From assembly GCF_025561445.1 (NCBI RefSeq), contig NZ_CP095096.1:289822-353821 (forward strand): 64,000 bases of DNA, read 5' to 3'. Shown here one piece after another: positions 17,739-26,801 of this stretch. The position numbers and the translations under genes were made by a program. Each line of letters starts with the position of its first letter. Within the stretch, counting starts at the first letter, position 1. The notes beneath the pieces are model-generated. The model made no database searches, was not told the origin of the DNA, and saw only the letters and a list, made by a program, of their open reading frames with translations. Origin of the DNA: Staphylococcus sp. IVB6181. Lineage in GTDB: Bacteria; Bacillota; Bacilli; Staphylococcales; Staphylococcaceae.

Positions 17739-18605
17739 ATGGATAAGTCAGCTTTAGTACTTGGCGGCGGCAGTCATTATGCGATAGCTTGGCAGATTGG
17801 CTACTTGAAGGGGATGTCAGACTGCGGCATTGAATTAAGAGATGTGAAAGAAGTAGTGGGAACTTCTGCAGGGGCGCAAGTCGGTGCATTGATCACCTCT
17901 GATTTGCATTGGAATACGATATGGGAAGAACAAATCGAACAGCCGATTCAAGAAGATTCACCGCTGGCAGACGAAGCCATGGCACAGCTGCAGCAAAAAA
18001 TAAGAACGATTGCACAAGACGCAGAAACTGAGACAGCATGGGTAAATGGATTAAGCACTTTATCCAAGGCTGCACACCCTGACATCACACAAGCAGAGCG
18101 TTTTGAAATGATTCGCAAGCGTTTAGGCAGTGCGTCATGCGAAACATGGCCGAAAGCCCTGCATATTGTAACAACGGAATCAGAGACCAATGCACGTCAT
18201 CTGTTCTCTTTTGATGAAGGAGAAGATTTGATTAAAGCAGTCACTGCCAGTTCTGCTTTCCCGGGTGTTTGGGCACCGGTTGAGATGAACGGCAGACATT
18301 ATTATGACGGCGCCTCATATTCTGCAGAAAATGCAGACTTGGCAAAAGATGCCAAAACGGTAGTCATTTTAGCTGCGGATTTGCCGATTGCCTATCCTTA
18401 TGCTTTAGATGAATTAGTGGATAAGATGCGTGTTAAAGGACAGCGAGTACGTGTAGTGACACCGGATAAGCATGTTAAACAAATATTAACAGACTTTAAA
18501 GAAAATGCGATGAATCCTAAACTTAGGACTAAGATTGCTGAAGCAGGTGCGAAACAAGGTTATAATGATGTGGATGCTATGTACCAATTTTGGAATCAAC
18601 ATTAA
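17739..18605 (+). CDS. Patatin-like phospholipase
   Basis: The 288-residue protein has the patatin fold signature: oxyanion glycines LGGGSH (8-13), nucleophile elbow GTSAG with Ser43, and the catalytic aspartate of the Ser-Asp dyad in YYDGAS (Asp190). It should hydrolyse acyl esters of lipids in the cytoplasm; no signal peptide is present. An upstream ATG at 17721 is in frame, but family members begin near the GGG block and AGTGATAG precedes ATG 17739, so I use the latter. The stop is 15 nt before tenA, so the two may be co-transcribed. Confidence 0.85.
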   Translation: MDKSALVLGGGSHYAIAWQIGYLKGMSDCGIELRDVKEVVGTSAGAQVGALITSDLHWNTIWEEQIEQPIQEDSPLADEAMAQLQQKIRTIAQDAETETAWVNGLSTLSKAAHPDITQAERFEMIRKRLGSASCETWPKALHIVTTESETNARHLFSFDEGEDLIKAVTASSAFPGVWAPVEMNGRHYYDGASYSAENADLAKDAKTVVILAADLPIAYPYALDELVDKMRVKGQRVRVVTPDKHVKQILTDFKENAMNPKLRTKIAEAGAKQGYNDVDAMYQFWNQH

Positions 18606-18620
18606 TGAGGAGGTAGAACA

Positions 18621-19301
18621 GTGACACAATTTACTGATCGATTGTATCAACGCGTTGAGCCTATTTGGGCATCTTATATGGAACATCCTTTTATCAAAGG
18701 ATTGGCAGATGGTTCTTTGGATGAGGAGAAATTCAAACATTGGTTAAAACAAGATTATATTTACTTAATTGAATATGCACGCTTATTCGCAATCGGTGCA
18801 GCAAAAGCAACCGATTTAACGATGATGTCGACATATGCACAATTAATGGACGGTACGTTGAATACCGAAATGAATCTGCATCGCAACTATGCCAAATCAT
18901 TCGGCATCAGCGAATCAGAATTAGAAGCGACAGAGCCTGCCGAAACAACAACGGCTTATACAAGTTATATGCTGAATATGGCGCAAATCGGCGGTGTTGA
19001 AAATGTCATTGCGGCTATTTTGACGTGCACATGGAGTTACAACTATATCGGCTTGAAACTCGATGAACAAGATGCCGCAAAAGATCACCCGCTGTATCGA
19101 GAATGGGTAGATATGTATGCATCAGAGGAATTTACACAATTCAAAGAAGACTGTGTACAATTGATGAATCAAGTGACAGAGGGACGTACAGAAGCGGAAC
19201 TTCAAGCTTTAGAAGATATCGTCGTACGTACAAGTTACTATGAATATAAATTCTGGGACATGGCAGAACATCTTCAAAAATGGGATGTCCCGGTAAAATA
19301 A
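18621..19301 (+). CDS. tenA: TenA, aminopyrimidine aminohydrolase (thiaminase II)
   Basis: TenA salvages thiamine breakdown products by hydrolysing aminopyrimidines to HMP. The 226-residue protein has the all-helical TenA pattern with the catalytic cysteine at Cys136 in AILTCTWSYNYIG and the C-terminal EYKFWDMAE glutamate region. It starts with GTG behind GAGGAGG. In many staphylococci tenA leads thiDME; here it is followed by a strong terminator and then bioY, so the rest of the thiamine salvage set is elsewhere or absent. I see no TPP riboswitch upstream. Confidence 0.92.
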   Translation: MTQFTDRLYQRVEPIWASYMEHPFIKGLADGSLDEEKFKHWLKQDYIYLIEYARLFAIGAAKATDLTMMSTYAQLMDGTLNTEMNLHRNYAKSFGISESELEATEPAETTTAYTSYMLNMAQIGGVENVIAAILTCTWSYNYIGLKLDEQDAAKDHPLYREWVDMYASEEFTQFKEDCVQLMNQVTEGRTEAELQALEDIVVRTSYYEYKFWDMAEHLQKWDVPVK

Positions 19302-19329
19302 AACAAAATAGTTTTAATGATGACTCTTA

Positions 19330-19363
19330 TGCTCAATGGCTGACGCTGTTGAGCATTTTTTTT
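19330..19363 (+). terminator. Terminator of tenA
   Basis: TGCTCAA (19330-19336) pairs with TTGAGCA (19349-19355), followed by eight T residues. Confidence 0.9.
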
Positions 19364-19386
19364 GCATGTTGTTACGACAAGCAACT

Positions 19387-19425
19387 TTAAATGTAAACTA
19401 AATAATAAAATAAGTTTACATTTAA
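19387..19425. promoter_or_regulatory. BirA operator of the biotin operon
   Basis: A perfect 13-bp inverted repeat, TTAAATGTAAACT (19387-19399) and AGTTTACATTTAA (19413-19425), is separated by 13 bp. This matches the Firmicutes BirA box. BirA with biotinyl-AMP represses transcription, so bioY-bioD-bioA should be shut off by biotin. Confidence 0.92.
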
Positions 19426-19453
19426 GAAACAGAGTACTAAAATAACTTTTGAG

Positions 19454-20026
19454 GTGATTAACATCAAGACAAGAGATTTAGTATTTATCAGTTTATTTAC
19501 AGCACTTACGATCGTTTCAAGCATGCTGCACTTTACATTAGGGCCGATTCCCTTCTCGCTTCAAATTGTCACTGTCTTTATTGTGGCGCATTTGTTCAGT
19601 GTGAAAATCGCATTTTGGAGTCAGGCTTTGTATGTGGTGATGGGCTTGCTCGGGCTGCCGATCTTCGCAAGCGGTGGAGGGCTTTTTTATGTAATGAAAC
19701 CGACGTTTGGATTCTTAATCGGTTTTGTCGTTGCGGCTTTAGTGATGGCCATACTGAAACAAAAATGGACACAACGCAATTTTGTGACAACGTTTCTGAT
19801 TAATTTAGCAGGAACTGTGATTATCTATGTGTTCGGATGTGTTTATTTTTATTTCATTATGAATTTTGTATTACATACACCGATAACAGCAAGTCAGACT
19901 TTCAGCGGAATCGTCTTGCTCAGCGGTCCTGGAGACATCATTTTAGGTGCGGTATCAGCGGTATTGATTTTACGTTTAGAGAAAGTAATGAAAGGAGCTG
20001 GCATTCGTGAAGGTCTTCATCACTAG
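19454..20026 (+). CDS. bioY: BioY, biotin transporter S-component
   Basis: BioY captures biotin for the ECF-type importer, alone or with EcfAAT. The about 190-residue protein has six hydrophobic helices and the family segments FTLGPIPFSLQ and GLPIFASGGGLFYVMKPTFGFLIG. Start choice is unusual. The frame opens at GTG 19454, but this GTG lies inside the only good ribosome site GAGGTGAT (19451-19458). The codon at proper distance (eight bases) is ATC at 19463, giving a start directly before KTRDLVFISL. It overlaps bioD by 20 nt and is controlled by the BirA operator just upstream. Confidence 0.9.
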   Translation: MINIKTRDLVFISLFTALTIVSSMLHFTLGPIPFSLQIVTVFIVAHLFSVKIAFWSQALYVVMGLLGLPIFASGGGLFYVMKPTFGFLIGFVVAALVMAILKQKWTQRNFVTTFLINLAGTVIIYVFGCVYFYFIMNFVLHTPITASQTFSGIVLLSGPGDIILGAVSAVLILRLEKVMKGAGIREGLHH

Positions 20027-20678
20027 TACAGGTACAGATGCAGGCAAGACTTATGTGACTTTATTGCTGTATCGTGCTTTATCAGCGCATGGTTATCATG
20101 TCGGTTTGTATAAACCTTTTCAAACCGAAGAACAAGCAGACGGGACGTATCCTGACTTAGAAGCATATCGCAAAGTCAGCGGTTTAGATTATGAGACGAC
20201 TTCGTTGTATCGTTTCCATGAACCGGTATCTCCGCACTTAGGATTTAAATTAGAACCCCATCAGCAACTCAACAGATCAGCTGTCATAGAGAAAGCCGAT
20301 CAGCTTGCGGCACACTTTGATGTGGTGCTGATTGAAGGTGCAGGCGGTCTAGGCGTACCGATTTATCAAGACCAAGATACATTTTACATGACCGAAGATT
20401 TAATCAAAGATACTGCAAATAAAGTGATTAGTGTGGTACCGTCTCAACTCGGTGCCATCAGCGATATCATTATGCATCAGTATTATTTAACAGCGCATCA
20501 TTTACCAGAGAATATTTTGATTATGAATCGTTTCAGTACTTCTATGATTGCTCAAGATAATTACGAAACATTAACCCGATATTTAGCACGCCCTATCTAC
20601 ACATTAAGCGAAGGGGCAGAAGTCCGAGAAGTGTCTGAGGCCCTGATAGAAACTATAATGAAAGGTGAAGTGTCATGA
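20007..20678 (+). CDS. bioD: BioD, dethiobiotin synthetase
   Basis: BioD closes the ureido ring, turning DAPA, CO2 and ATP into dethiobiotin. The 223-residue protein begins KVFITSTGTDAGKTYVT with the P-loop, followed by YKPFQTEE and EGAGGLGVPI, all family blocks. It starts at GTG 20007 after AAAGGAG and overlaps the bioY end. It overlaps bioA by 4 nt (ATGA), so the three are coupled. Confidence 0.93.
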   Translation: MKVFITSTGTDAGKTYVTLLLYRALSAHGYHVGLYKPFQTEEQADGTYPDLEAYRKVSGLDYETTSLYRFHEPVSPHLGFKLEPHQQLNRSAVIEKADQLAAHFDVVLIEGAGGLGVPIYQDQDTFYMTEDLIKDTANKVISVVPSQLGAISDIIMHQYYLTAHHLPENILIMNRFSTSMIAQDNYETLTRYLARPIYTLSEGAEVREVSEALIETIMKGEVS

Positions 20679-22033
20679 ATAAACAAGCATTAATTCAAGC
20701 AGACCGTGATTATGTCTGGCATCCGTTTACGCAAATGGGTGTGTACCGCGAACATGATCCGATTATTATTGAACGCGGAGAAGGCAGTTATTTATATGAT
20801 ATTGATAATAATGCCTATTTAGACGGTTATGCCTCTTTATGGGTCAATGTCCATGGGCATAACCATCCGAAATTAAATCAAGCAATTACAGAGCAACTAG
20901 GAAAAATTGCCCATTCGACGTTGCTGGGCTCTTCTAATGTACCTTCGATAGAACTTGCGAAGCGTTTAGTTGAAATTACGCCAGAGCGATTACAGAAAGT
21001 CTTCTATTCTGATACAGGCAGTGCCGCAGTGGAAATTGCGATTAAGATGGCGTATCAATATTGGAAGAATTTAGATGCAGAACGTTACGCTGAGAAGAAG
21101 AAATTTATTACGCTGAAGAATGGATATCACGGCGATACGATCGGTGCGGTCAGTGTCGGAGGAATTGATACGTTCCATGCGATTTTTAAAGATTTAATCT
21201 TTGAGAATATTCAAATCAGCTGTCCGTCTTTATTCCAATCAGAGTATGAAACAGAAGCGGCGTTAGTTGAAGGTTTAGTAGAGGAAATCAGAACTGTCTT
21301 AGAGCATCATGGCGATGAAATCTGCGGCTTTGTGTTAGAACCTTTGATTCAAGGCGCGACAGGAATCTATGCCCAACCGCCGCATTTTATCAAAGCAGTG
21401 GAACAACTTTGCCGAGAATATAATATCTTATTGATTGTGGATGAAGTAGCGACAGGTTTTGGCCGTACGGGAACGATGTTTGCGTGTGAACGTGCAGATG
21501 TGAACCCGGACATTATGTGTCTTGCAAAAGGTATCACAGGGGGATACTTGCCGCTGGCCGCAACGATGACTTCTCAAGCTGTGTATGATGCCTTCATAAG
21601 CAATCGCCACGCAGATAAAACATTCTTCCATGGCCACACATATACTGGCAACCCTGTCGTATGTGCTGTGGCGATTGAAAGCTTGAATCTGTTTGAAGAA
21701 ACACATTTAATCGACCATATCAGTAAGACATCCGCGTTACTAGAAGACAATCTGAATGCTCTTAAAACATTAGATTATGTCGGGAATGTCCGCGGTTACG
21801 GTTTGATGTTCGGTGTAGAATTGGCAGACCCGTCAGATCCTGCACAACCGCTTGCGATTCCAACGGTGGAACGCATCATTCAAACGTGTAAGGAAAATGG
21901 TTTGATGATTCGTAATTTAGAAAATGTAATTACCTTTGTGCCGGTCTTGAATATGAGTTTATCTGAGATACAAAAGATGACAGATATCTTTAAAGCCGCA
22001 TTAGCGCAAGTATTAGAAAACCAAACCGTTTAA
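20675..22033 (+). CDS. bioA: BioA, DAPA aminotransferase
   Basis: BioA is the PLP enzyme that converts 7-keto-8-aminopelargonate (KAPA) to DAPA. The 452-residue sequence shows HPFTQMGVYRE, YLDGYASLWVNVHGHNHP, YSDTGSAAVEIA, the cofactor aspartate in IVDEVATGFGRTG, and the PLP lysine in CLAKGITGGYLPL. It is the last biotin gene here: neither bioB nor the genes for pimeloyl-CoA to KAPA (bioF, bioW) lie in the window. The cell may import KAPA or biotin, or have these genes elsewhere. Confidence 0.93.
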   Translation: MNKQALIQADRDYVWHPFTQMGVYREHDPIIIERGEGSYLYDIDNNAYLDGYASLWVNVHGHNHPKLNQAITEQLGKIAHSTLLGSSNVPSIELAKRLVEITPERLQKVFYSDTGSAAVEIAIKMAYQYWKNLDAERYAEKKKFITLKNGYHGDTIGAVSVGGIDTFHAIFKDLIFENIQISCPSLFQSEYETEAALVEGLVEEIRTVLEHHGDEICGFVLEPLIQGATGIYAQPPHFIKAVEQLCREYNILLIVDEVATGFGRTGTMFACERADVNPDIMCLAKGITGGYLPLAATMTSQAVYDAFISNRHADKTFFHGHTYTGNPVVCAVAIESLNLFEETHLIDHISKTSALLEDNLNALKTLDYVGNVRGYGLMFGVELADPSDPAQPLAIPTVERIIQTCKENGLMIRNLENVITFVPVLNMSLSEIQKMTDIFKAALAQVLENQTV

Positions 22034-22137
22034 AGAATAATTCTGTACATAAATGCCGTAATCTTTCGTTTAGATTGAATCCGCTTGATAAAGTCTATAA
22101 GGTTAGAGTAGATAGAGAAAATCAAGGAGGAAGTTGC

Positions 22138-22875
22138 GTGAATAAAAAAGAATTATTCGATATGGCGTCTACACCTGTCAATGCGCCGACGTATTCTAAA
22201 GTAGATGTGCATTTTCGAAACCGCGAATTTTTAAACATTGTATATAGAACAGATATAGAGAAATTGAAAGCTGTAGTACCGGAGCCGTTAAAGGTGACAA
22301 GTGATTTAATTAAATTTGAAGTCATCGATATGCCTGATAGTACAGGACTTGGCTCTTATACAGAATGCGGACAAGTGATTCCGGTCGAGTATAACGGTGA
22401 ACAAGGCGAGTATTACTTAGCGATGTATTTAAACAACCAGCCTGCGATTGCGTTAGGCAGAGAGTTGTCGACGTTCCCTAAGAAATACGGCGAACCAAGA
22501 CTTTATGTCGATAATGACACATTAGTCGGTACATTGGATTATCATTCATTACGTGTGGCACAAGCGACGATGACGTATAAATATCATCCGATTGAAGAAG
22601 CGGAAGCAAAAGAGCTGATTACAAAACCAAGCTTTATGCTGAAACAATTGCCGAACTATGACGGGACACCTAGAATTTTAGAAATGACACGTTCTCAAAT
22701 TACAGATATTCAAATTAAAGAAGCATTCAGAGGCGATGCACGCTTGCAACTATTTGAACATGTCAATGCACCGTTAGCAGACTTCCCAGTCAAAGAAATC
22801 GTAGATGCACAACACATTCTTGCAGACTTAAGATTAGGCAAACCAGAAGTTGTACATGATTATTTAAATGAATAA
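22138..22875 (+). CDS. Acetoacetate decarboxylase family protein
   Basis: From GTG 22138, with AAGGAGG upstream, the protein has 245 residues. Lys115 and Lys116 in GRELSTFPKKYGEPR match the Schiff-base lysine pair of the clostridial acetoacetate decarboxylase, so decarboxylation of acetoacetate to acetone and CO2 is plausible. The frame is open from 22075 but without a ribosome site there. It is 104 nt from bioA with no clear terminator, so it could be weakly read from the biotin operon, but its own promoter is more likely. The physiological role in staphylococci is not settled. Confidence 0.85.
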   Translation: MNKKELFDMASTPVNAPTYSKVDVHFRNREFLNIVYRTDIEKLKAVVPEPLKVTSDLIKFEVIDMPDSTGLGSYTECGQVIPVEYNGEQGEYYLAMYLNNQPAIALGRELSTFPKKYGEPRLYVDNDTLVGTLDYHSLRVAQATMTYKYHPIEEAEAKELITKPSFMLKQLPNYDGTPRILEMTRSQITDIQIKEAFRGDARLQLFEHVNAPLADFPVKEIVDAQHILADLRLGKPEVVHDYLNE

Positions 22876-22885
22876 TAAATAGATT

Positions 22886-22920
22886 AGGAGAAATGAGACA
22901 CGAGGTCTTGTTTCTCCTTT
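22886..22920 (+). terminator. Terminator of the acetoacetate decarboxylase gene
   Basis: AGGAGAAA (22886-22893) pairs with TTTCTCCT (22911-22918), with an inner GAGAC/GTCTT stem; TTT follows. Confidence 0.75.
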
Positions 22921-23049
22921 TACTTGTTATACAGATGATAAGTGGACAGTATGTGTCTACCATTAGAAATACATATCTTTGTTGTGTTCGATTAGGGTAT
23001 AATGCAATTAAGTATCGAAAAATAGAATATACGAAAGCAGGGGACATGT

Positions 23050-23957
23050 ATGAAATTCAGATATATAGGTGCAAGTCTTGCCGCGTCTGCATTATTATTG
23101 ACGGCATGCGGACAAAAGGAACAAAACGAAGATACAAAACAAGAAGAAAAATCAAATCACAACCAAGATAGTTCAAACCAGCAAGAACAAAACAATCACA
23201 ATGAATCAGACAGTCATGAGAACAATAATGACACACAAAATGAATCTTCAAAAGAATCATCTTCTAAGGAAAAATTCAGTGATTTGAATACCAACAGTAA
23301 AGAATATTTAGCACGTGTTTGGTTAGGTGTGTTAGAGAGTTATCAAGATGGCGGCAGTGATTTTGATTCCATCACAATTGACCATTTAGATGTATCTGGT
23401 CAGCATATGTATAACCAATATACTGTACGTTATGACGAAGGAACATATGTATTAGCAGCTACTCCGACAGCTGCCGGTCATGTCGTATATAAAAACAATG
23501 GAGACGGCACAGTAACGATTTATCCTGTACCGAGCCATTTCCAAGATCGCCGCTGGATAGAGCCTGGATACAGCCGCAGCGAATCACAAAGTATTATGAA
23601 CCAAGGCAAAGTAGTACCGCTTTATGATGGCGATGATGCATTGGTACATCAAGTAGAAGGCTGGATCAGCGACGGCACAAAAGTACCTGAGTCTAATGCG
23701 GGCATATTGAAACAGAAACTTCTGAAAGTACTTCTGATGAAGGTACAGTAACACGCGAAAATGTAATTGATAAAGTTGAAGAATATGAAGGTCATACATT
23801 AGACACCAGCACGTATACATTCAAAAAACCTGAAAAACGCAGCGACGGCGGTTGGGGCTTCTCTATTTTAGATAAACAAGGCAACCTTGTCGGTTCTTAT
23901 ATCATTGATGCGGACGGTACTGTGACAAAGTATGATGAAAACGGCGATGAAGTGTAA
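23050..23957 (+). pseudogene. Secreted lipoprotein, frameshifted near residue 218
   Basis: The first frame gives a lipoprotein signal (LLLTAC, Cys20), a long Asn/Gln/Ser/Glu-rich linker and a folded domain (YLARVWLGVLESYQDG...), then runs out at 23751 with a nonsense tail. A second frame, opening after a TAA at 23694-23696, continues plausibly from about 23709 (ETETSESTSDEG, then ENVIDKVEEYEGHTLDTS) to a stop at 23957. A one-base loss or two-base gain near 23697-23715 joins them into about 300 residues. The C-terminal part (GWGFSILDKQGNLVGSYIIDADGTV) is a normal ending. I do not recognise the family with confidence. Confidence 0.75.
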
Positions 23958-24017
23958 GCATGCTTCATCATCAAAATAAAGAATGATAAAAAATAATGAA
24001 ACAAAAAGCAACGAGAC

Positions 24018-24063
24018 AAAACACTCCCCTATGGTTAATATTAAAACCATAAGGGAGTGTTTT
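24018..24063. terminator. Bidirectional terminator between lipoprotein and SDR genes
   Basis: ACACTCCC(c)TATGGTT pairs with AACCATA(a)GGGAGTGT; A-run on the left and T-run on the right serve both converging genes. Confidence 0.85.
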
Positions 24064-24070
24064 ATTCATA

Positions 24071-24826
24071 TTAATAAAGTTTGATGCTGCCGCCATCTAC
24101 CATAAGTGTTTGACCTGTAATGTATTGAGAATCGCTGCTGCCTAAAAATACCGCAACAGGTCCGATATCTTTTTCGACATCACCGAATTTTTGAAGCGGA
24201 ATGCCGTTAACTACCTTTTCATAATACTCAGGGTTGTTTTGTCTCCACTGGTCGACACCTTCAGAGTAAGCAATTGGAGAAATAATATTGGCGTTGATAC
24301 CGTATTCACCGAATTCGTTAGCTATCACACGTGTGATGCCTCGAATCGCTTCTTTTGCGGCAACATAAGCACCTTGATTTTTATCTCCTTTCATCGCTGC
24401 ACCAGAACCGAAGTTGATAATGTTTCCTTTAGTTTCTTTTAAATAAGGAATTGTCATCTGGCATAAATGAAATGTCGCAAAAAATCCAGTGTTGAATGAT
24501 AAATTCAAGTCGTCTTCTGTGATATCTAAAAAGCTGTTCATGCGAGATGCGTGTGCATTATTAACCAATATATCAATCTGATGATATTTCTCTATTGTTT
24601 GATCTACACATGTCTGCAGCGAGGCTTTATCAGTTAAATCTGTTTTGATGAATGTTGTTTCATAGCCTTGCTGGTTTAATTCCTCGCTTAAGTTTTGTCC
24701 TTTTTCTTCAGCGATATCCGCAATCACTACACGTGCATTTTCCTTTGCATATGCACGGACAATACCGGAACCTATACCGCCTGCGCCGCCTGTCACAATT
24801 GCTACTTTATTTTCTAATTTTGCCAT
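24071..24826 (-). CDS. Short-chain dehydrogenase/reductase (SDR)
   Basis: The 251-residue classical SDR has the Rossmann motif TGGAGGIGSG near residue 13, the NNAH motif, catalytic Ser in FGSGAA, YVAAK (Tyr-xxx-Lys) and a C-terminal GQTLMVDGG. It therefore uses NAD(P)(H); the substrate is unknown. It is encoded 79 nt downstream of a MarR regulator on the same strand, so co-regulation by that MarR protein is likely. FabG-like or quinone/aldehyde reductases are possible roles. Confidence 0.85.
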   Translation of the reverse strand: MAKLENKVAIVTGGAGGIGSGIVRAYAKENARVVIADIAEEKGQNLSEELNQQGYETTFIKTDLTDKASLQTCVDQTIEKYHQIDILVNNAHASRMNSFLDITEDDLNLSFNTGFFATFHLCQMTIPYLKETKGNIINFGSGAAMKGDKNQGAYVAAKEAIRGITRVIANEFGEYGINANIISPIAYSEGVDQWRQNNPEYYEKVVNGIPLQKFGDVEKDIGPVAVFLGSSDSQYITGQTLMVDGGSIKLY

Positions 24827-24905
24827 TTAAGATAACCATCCTTTGAATATATTTTTTCTGTGTGCATCTGATTACGTTTGTTTACTGAGTTATCTTAGGT
24901 GTGTC

Positions 24906-25346
24906 TTAATTGTTTTCATTTAATTTTTTGACGTGATTAAATAGTTTGTTTTGAATGTTTAACAGTTGCTCGACTTCTTCTTCATTTAAAACAGAGTAGA
25001 TTTCTTGGTTCATTTTTTGACCTTGTTCTTGAGCTTTGTTTAATAATTTTTGTCCATTTTCTGTGATGGAAATTAAGAAGACGCGTCGATCATGCGGGTG
25101 TGCTTTACGTTCTACATAGTGGTTGCGTAGTAAGTTGTTGATTAATTTAGTGACTGCACCAGATGTATAGCCTAACGAATGTGCAATATCTGTCGGCTTT
25201 TGAGGTCCTTCTTTTTCTAACTTCGACAGCACTAGAATTTGAGAAATATTTACATTTTCATCAAATCTTTTGATAAAGAGTGTCATAGTGGCAGAATTCA
25301 AAAGGTCTGAATGATGAATGAGTTCAAAAAAATTGTTGTTTGTCAT
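24906..25346 (-). CDS. MarR family transcriptional regulator
   Basis: The 146-residue protein has the MarR winged helix (QILVLSKLEKEGPQKPTDIAHSLGYTSGAVTKLINNLL), the wing with ERKAHPHDRRVFLISITENG, and flanking dimer helices. A GGAGAG site precedes the ATG. It probably controls itself and the SDR gene downstream; an ATAATATTAT palindrome overlaps its -10. No conserved sensing cysteine is visible, so a small-molecule ligand is more likely than a redox signal. Confidence 0.88.
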   Translation of the reverse strand: MTNNNFFELIHHSDLLNSATMTLFIKRFDENVNISQILVLSKLEKEGPQKPTDIAHSLGYTSGAVTKLINNLLRNHYVERKAHPHDRRVFLISITENGQKLLNKAQEQGQKMNQEIYSVLNEEEVEQLLNIQNKLFNHVKKLNENN

Positions 25347-25371
25347 AATCTCTCCTCAGTTAAAGTATTGT

Positions 25372-25385
25372 ATAATATTATTATA
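25372..25385 (-). promoter_or_regulatory. marR promoter -10 with overlapping palindrome
   Basis: The palindrome ATAATATTAT (25372-25381) overlaps TATAAT (minus strand, 25385-25380) in front of the MarR gene. MarR proteins often bind palindromes across their own -10; this is inferred. Confidence 0.4.
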
Positions 25386-25481
25386 CCGGTAAGATACTTA
25401 CTGATAAACTATTTAGGCATATGGTTACGATTTGATTGTTTTTGCGAAAGCGAATGAGATGATATTAATCACTAACATAAA

Positions 25482-25526
25482 ACAGGAAGGTTTTCACTTT
25501 ATAATCATGAAAACCTTCCTGTTCTG
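25482..25526 (-). terminator. Terminator of the 380-residue protein gene
   Basis: A perfect 15-bp stem joins 25482-25496 and 25508-25522 with an 11-nt loop; on the minus strand it is followed by TTTTATG. Confidence 0.85.
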
Positions 25527-25556
25527 CGTTTTGAATTTTTAATTTGAACTTCTGTA

Positions 25557-26699
25557 TTATTTTCGGTATTGATTGAAATCAATGATGTTGCTCTGTGATG
25601 GGTGATTAGATTTATTTTTTTTGTGTCGTTTTGGTTGTTTCGGTTCATCATCATGAAGTTCTGATAAGAATTGGTCTAATTCATCTTGAGAGGTGATTTT
25701 ACCGTCTAAAATAGCATTCATGACTTTGGCATCATCTGAACCATCGTCTTCAAATGCGAGTAATTCTTTAACGACTTCGCGCATGTCTTCATCTTGTCCT
25801 GCTTCTGAGAATGCCGCAATGGCACCTTCGATATTTTTAGGCATCTCTGAAGTGAGTGCGTTCAATTTCTGCATTTTATTAATTTCTTCAAGGATTTCTC
25901 GGTCGTCAGGATCGATGTAATCTAATGGATCAATATTGTTTTGTTCGAAATAATCGACTAAGAATTCAAAGATATCAATCGGCATATAAAGCACACTATA
26001 ATCCCAGTCAGCAGCAACCATAAAGACGTCTAAATCCAAGTTTGATACATGCGTAAATGGAATGACGTTGCTTCCTTCCACAATAAAATAAGCAATTAAG
26101 CTGCGTGCATCTTCAGTGAGATAATCGAAACGTTCGAAAGGATCCTCCATGAAGGCATCCTCAATCAATTCAATTAATTCATCACTATTGCATTTTGAGA
26201 AACCTTTGATTTTAAAGTTGCGGCAGATTTGTTTGAGTTCTTTTACTGTGAAGTCGCATAATCTGAAAGGCAAGTGATAAAGTCCGTATTCTTGTCTTGC
26301 TTCATGAAGCTCCTGCATTTCTAGAATTGCATCTTCTTCATCGTCATCTAACTGCGGTAAAGGCTTGTATTGACTATTAAGTACATATTGGTTGTAATTA
26401 TTGATGAAATCAATATCTACAAACCAGCCTTCATCATCTAATGGAAAGATAAAATTGGTCGCTGATAATAATGGCATGTATCTGGCATCTTTCTCAGAGA
26501 TTACAGGTACTTCTATTTGATTGGAAAGAATGAAATCCAGTACTTGTTTTTCTTTTTTATTACTGTATTTCGCATAATCAGCGAAAATTTCTGCTTCAGT
26601 CATTTGCATAGAATCTTCTTTTTTGTAGTTCGGATTTTTAATTTGTATTGCGTAAAGGAGTCGGTCGTAATTATCATATTTATCAGAGAAGTCGTACAT
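25557..26699 (-). CDS. Hypothetical protein with SAP/Rho-N-like helical module
   Basis: The 380-residue protein is acidic and mostly helical and ends in a basic, Lys-rich tail (PKQPKRHKKNKSNHPSQ). No enzyme motif is seen. Around residues 153-185 it has LKQICRNFKIKGFSKCNSDELI, which resembles the small LeRxxGLxGxGxKxxLI helix-turn-helix of SAP or Rho N-terminal domains, a nucleic-acid-binding fold. The same block recurs in the shorter protein encoded just upstream, so they are paralogues. GAGGTGACA stands before the ATG. A role with DNA, RNA or large complexes is possible but unproven. Confidence 0.7.
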   Translation of the reverse strand: MYDFSDKYDNYDRLLYAIQIKNPNYKKEDSMQMTEAEIFADYAKYSNKKEKQVLDFILSNQIEVPVISEKDARYMPLLSATNFIFPLDDEGWFVDIDFINNYNQYVLNSQYKPLPQLDDDEEDAILEMQELHEARQEYGLYHLPFRLCDFTVKELKQICRNFKIKGFSKCNSDELIELIEDAFMEDPFERFDYLTEDARSLIAYFIVEGSNVIPFTHVSNLDLDVFMVAADWDYSVLYMPIDIFEFLVDYFEQNNIDPLDYIDPDDREILEEINKMQKLNALTSEMPKNIEGAIAAFSEAGQDEDMREVVKELLAFEDDGSDDAKVMNAILDGKITSQDELDQFLSELHDDEPKQPKRHKKNKSNHPSQSNIIDFNQYRK

Positions 26700-26801
26700 A
26701 TATCTGTCACCTCATGCGTTAATTAATCTTATTTATCTATTTTATACTAAAATCAAGATGATAACTAATAATTCTATCATTCAATTTTACCATAGTGATG
26801 T

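Noticed and set aside
18606..18620. TPP riboswitch before tenA
   Set aside because: No THI-box sequence is present; the gap to the patatin gene is only 15 nt.
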